Source: a virus. Taken from it: DNA of 22,286 nt. The notes below the pieces were generated by a model, which did not search any database, was not told the origin of the DNA, and worked only from the letters and a program-made list of their open reading frames with translations. Positions 21,089 through 22,286 of this stretch are shown piece after piece; the stretch's first letter is position 1; each line of letters starts with the position of its first letter. Location of the stretch: positions 1 through 22,286 of the IMG/VR virus record IMGVR_UViG_3300030110_005272. One strand, 5' to 3'. The position numbers and the translations under genes were made by a program.

Positions 21089-21777
21089 TGTATGAGTTTA
21101 AAAACTTATTGCTAAAATATCCGGCTGACTGGTTTATTGAACCAGAAACTTTAGAAACAGCTAAAGCTTCGTTAGGGAACATTGTTGCTTTTTACGAAGA
21201 ACTAGGGACCAAGGACTTAAAGAAACTGCCACTGCAAGATTTAATCAAACAACCCTTACCAGAAGTTTATACCCTACCTTTGTTCTCTAAAAAATTCTGT
21301 GACTTATTAGTTGATGAATTACAGCACATGCAAAAAACAATTGATTTTGTTCCTAACCCAGAAGAAGACACGCTTAGACAAATACCAGAAATAGTTTTTA
21401 ACGAACATTGTCCCGAACTATTTGAGTCTTTAATGACGGTAGTACAAAATGTAGTCAACCCAATATTTTTAAGTATTTGGAACAGACATGTAGTCGGTGG
21501 TAACATACAATTAGCTAATTATAATTTAAAGGATAAAAAGCAAGGCGCTTGGCATCACGATGCTAGCTCTGATATAAGTATGGTTGTACCTCTAAATACT
21601 GGTGATTATAAGGGTGGTGGCACTGAATTTTTTAACCGTGGCACAATCTATCCATTGCCTACAGGAAATGCTATGATGTTTCCTAGTTTTACACACATGC
21701 ACAGAGGATTGCCTGTGGAATCTGGTGACAGATATTTATTAGTTTTTTGGTTAAAAGGTGATGCAGAAATTGTTTAA
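21088..21777 (+). CDS. 2-oxoglutarate/Fe(II)-dependent oxygenase
   Basis: 229 residues with a GTG start sharing one base with the holin stop. The iron-binding triad is visible: H156 and D158 in AWHHDAS (HxD) and H205 in HMHRGLPV; R215 in GDRYLLVFW, ten residues later, should bind 2-oxoglutarate. The core strands 'SMVVPLNTGDYKGGGTEFF' and 'LPTGNAMMFPSF' match prolyl-4-hydroxylase-like folds. The N-terminal ~60 residues (YPADWFIEPETL onward) are an extra helical region. Such genes are frequent in marine phages; the substrate may be a protein side chain or a nucleic acid base. The position beside virion genes hints at modification of a structural protein, but that is inference. Confidence 0.85.
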   Translation: MYEFKNLLLKYPADWFIEPETLETAKASLGNIVAFYEELGTKDLKKLPLQDLIKQPLPEVYTLPLFSKKFCDLLVDELQHMQKTIDFVPNPEEDTLRQIPEIVFNEHCPELFESLMTVVQNVVNPIFLSIWNRHVVGGNIQLANYNLKDKKQGAWHHDASSDISMVVPLNTGDYKGGGTEFFNRGTIYPLPTGNAMMFPSFTHMHRGLPVESGDRYLLVFWLKGDAEIV

Positions 21778-21797
21778 AACCTTTAACATATATAGGG

Positions 21798-21803
21798 TAA
21801 AAT
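21798..21803 (+). promoter_or_regulatory. Candidate -10 element before the gene at 21813
   Basis: TAAAAT stands nine bases before the ATG at 21813, preceded by GGG, in a 35-nt gap without a Shine-Dalgarno sequence. It looks like a weaker version of the arrangement at 16585-16597. Confidence 0.3.
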
Positions 21804-21812
21804 TTAGTTAAT

Positions 21813-22286
21813 ATGAATAAAATAGATAATAGTGGCACAGGCATAGCAGCATTAGGTAGAGACGAGGACGCATTTTTAGCTCACGTTGCTCCCGGCGAAA
21901 TGGTTGTACCCCCAGTCATCACACCAGAAACTAGAGCTCGTTTATTCCAAGAAATGCAACAAGTAGGATTAGATCCTAATGAGTACACTGTTGGTCAGGG
22001 TATGTCTATCAACCCAATTACTGGTTTACCTGAATTTGGTTTTTTAAAGAAAACATTTAAATCTGTTAAAAAAGTTGTTAAAAAAGCTGCACCAATTGTA
22101 TTGCCTATGGTTTTGCCAGGGATTGGTGGAGCTATAAGCTCAGGGTTAGGAAGTTTAGGCGGAGCTTTAGGAGGCATAGGTAGTGCAGTCACTGGTGCTG
22201 TAAGTGCTATTCCGGGAATTGGTGGAGCTTTAAGCTCAGGGTTAGGTAGTTTTGGAAGTGCTTTAGGAAATTTTGGTAAGGGTATA
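21813..22286 (+). CDS. Gly-rich amphipathic protein, open at the right edge
   Basis: 158 residues visible, no stop before the window ends. The N-terminus has 'AFLAHVAPGEMVVPP' (20-34) and 'INPITGLPEFGF' (66-77), motifs I recall at the start of large marine phage proteins thought to be internal or ejected. A basic amphipathic helix follows (LKKTFKSVKKVVKKAAP, 78-94) and then a Gly/Ala-rich hydrophobic stretch with a 32-residue repeat (PGIGGA.SSGLGS at 102 and 134). This resembles membrane-inserting sequence. A role in DNA ejection is possible but cannot be tested with the C-terminus missing. The ATG lacks a Shine-Dalgarno sequence. Confidence 0.7.
   Translation, partial: MNKIDNSGTGIAALGRDEDAFLAHVAPGEMVVPPVITPETRARLFQEMQQVGLDPNEYTVGQGMSINPITGLPEFGFLKKTFKSVKKVVKKAAPIVLPMVLPGIGGAISSGLGSLGGALGGIGSAVTGAVSAIPGIGGALSSGLGSFGSALGNFGKGI
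22122..22253 (+). repeat. 36-nt direct repeat, 96 nt apart
   Basis: 22122-22157 and 22218-22253 agree at 33 of 36 positions and encode IGGA.SSGLGS. The 96-nt offset is 32 codons, so the repeat is an in-frame duplication within the Gly-rich domain. Confidence 0.75.

Noticed and set aside
21770-21790. Terminator after the oxygenase gene
   Set aside because: The GTTTAAA/TTTAAC pairing is AT-only, bulged, and lacks a following T run.
1-22286. tRNA genes, integrase or attachment site
   Set aside because: No cloverleaf-like segment or recombinase motif was seen on either strand; gaps between genes are nearly all shorter than 50 nt.

Overview
The window is a stretch of a short-tailed (podovirus-like) double-stranded DNA bacteriophage genome, probably from the sea. 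Every gene that can be supported lies on the + strand, the genes are packed end to end with many 1-20 nt overlaps, and the base composition is AT-rich. Proteins resemble families met repeatedly in uncultured marine phages that infect Alphaproteobacteria: a capsid protein starting MAISRAQL, small basic proteins with YPSAYAN or NRRKKT motifs, and fibres carrying GIGTTSP repeats. These comparisons come from memory of the families, not from a search. No integrase, polymerase, terminase, portal, tRNA or CRISPR is visible, so this is the late (virion and lysis) half of the genome. The host cannot be named from the window.

Layout. 1-1850: end of a gene cut by the left edge, a capsid decoration-like protein, and the HK97-fold major capsid protein. 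1851-2029: a strong intrinsic terminator whose U-tract runs into an extended -10 promoter, followed by a leader of about 84 nt with a possible pseudoknot. 2030-6095: connector operon with a P22 gp4-like accessory factor, an SU10-like adaptor, a Rossmann-fold protein of MptE/DUF115 (Maf) type, and small structural proteins. 6109-12823: receptor-binding region with a 1,420-residue repetitive fibre, three small fibre-associated proteins, and a collar-type fibre with HxH motifs. 12842-16561: two proteins with signal peptides (one Asn/Thr-rich, one with a nidogen-like domain and a Glu-rich segment), then four small proteins, three of them with a predicted membrane helix. 16597-19067: a large P22 gp10-like tail hub and a knob-like protein. 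19070-21088: an M15 peptidase endolysin, six very small mostly basic proteins, and a 3-TM holin. 21088-22286: a 2-oxoglutarate/Fe(II) oxygenase and the start of a Gly-rich protein that may belong to the ejection machinery.

How the parts fit. The head, connector, fibres and hub build the particle, and the M15 endolysin with the holin releases it. The exported cassette at 12.8-16.6 kb does not fit a standard virion or lysis role and is the most unusual part. The genes at 12842 and 16597 each have a -10-like hexamer six bases before the start codon and no Shine-Dalgarno sequence, which suggests leaderless mRNAs at these module boundaries.
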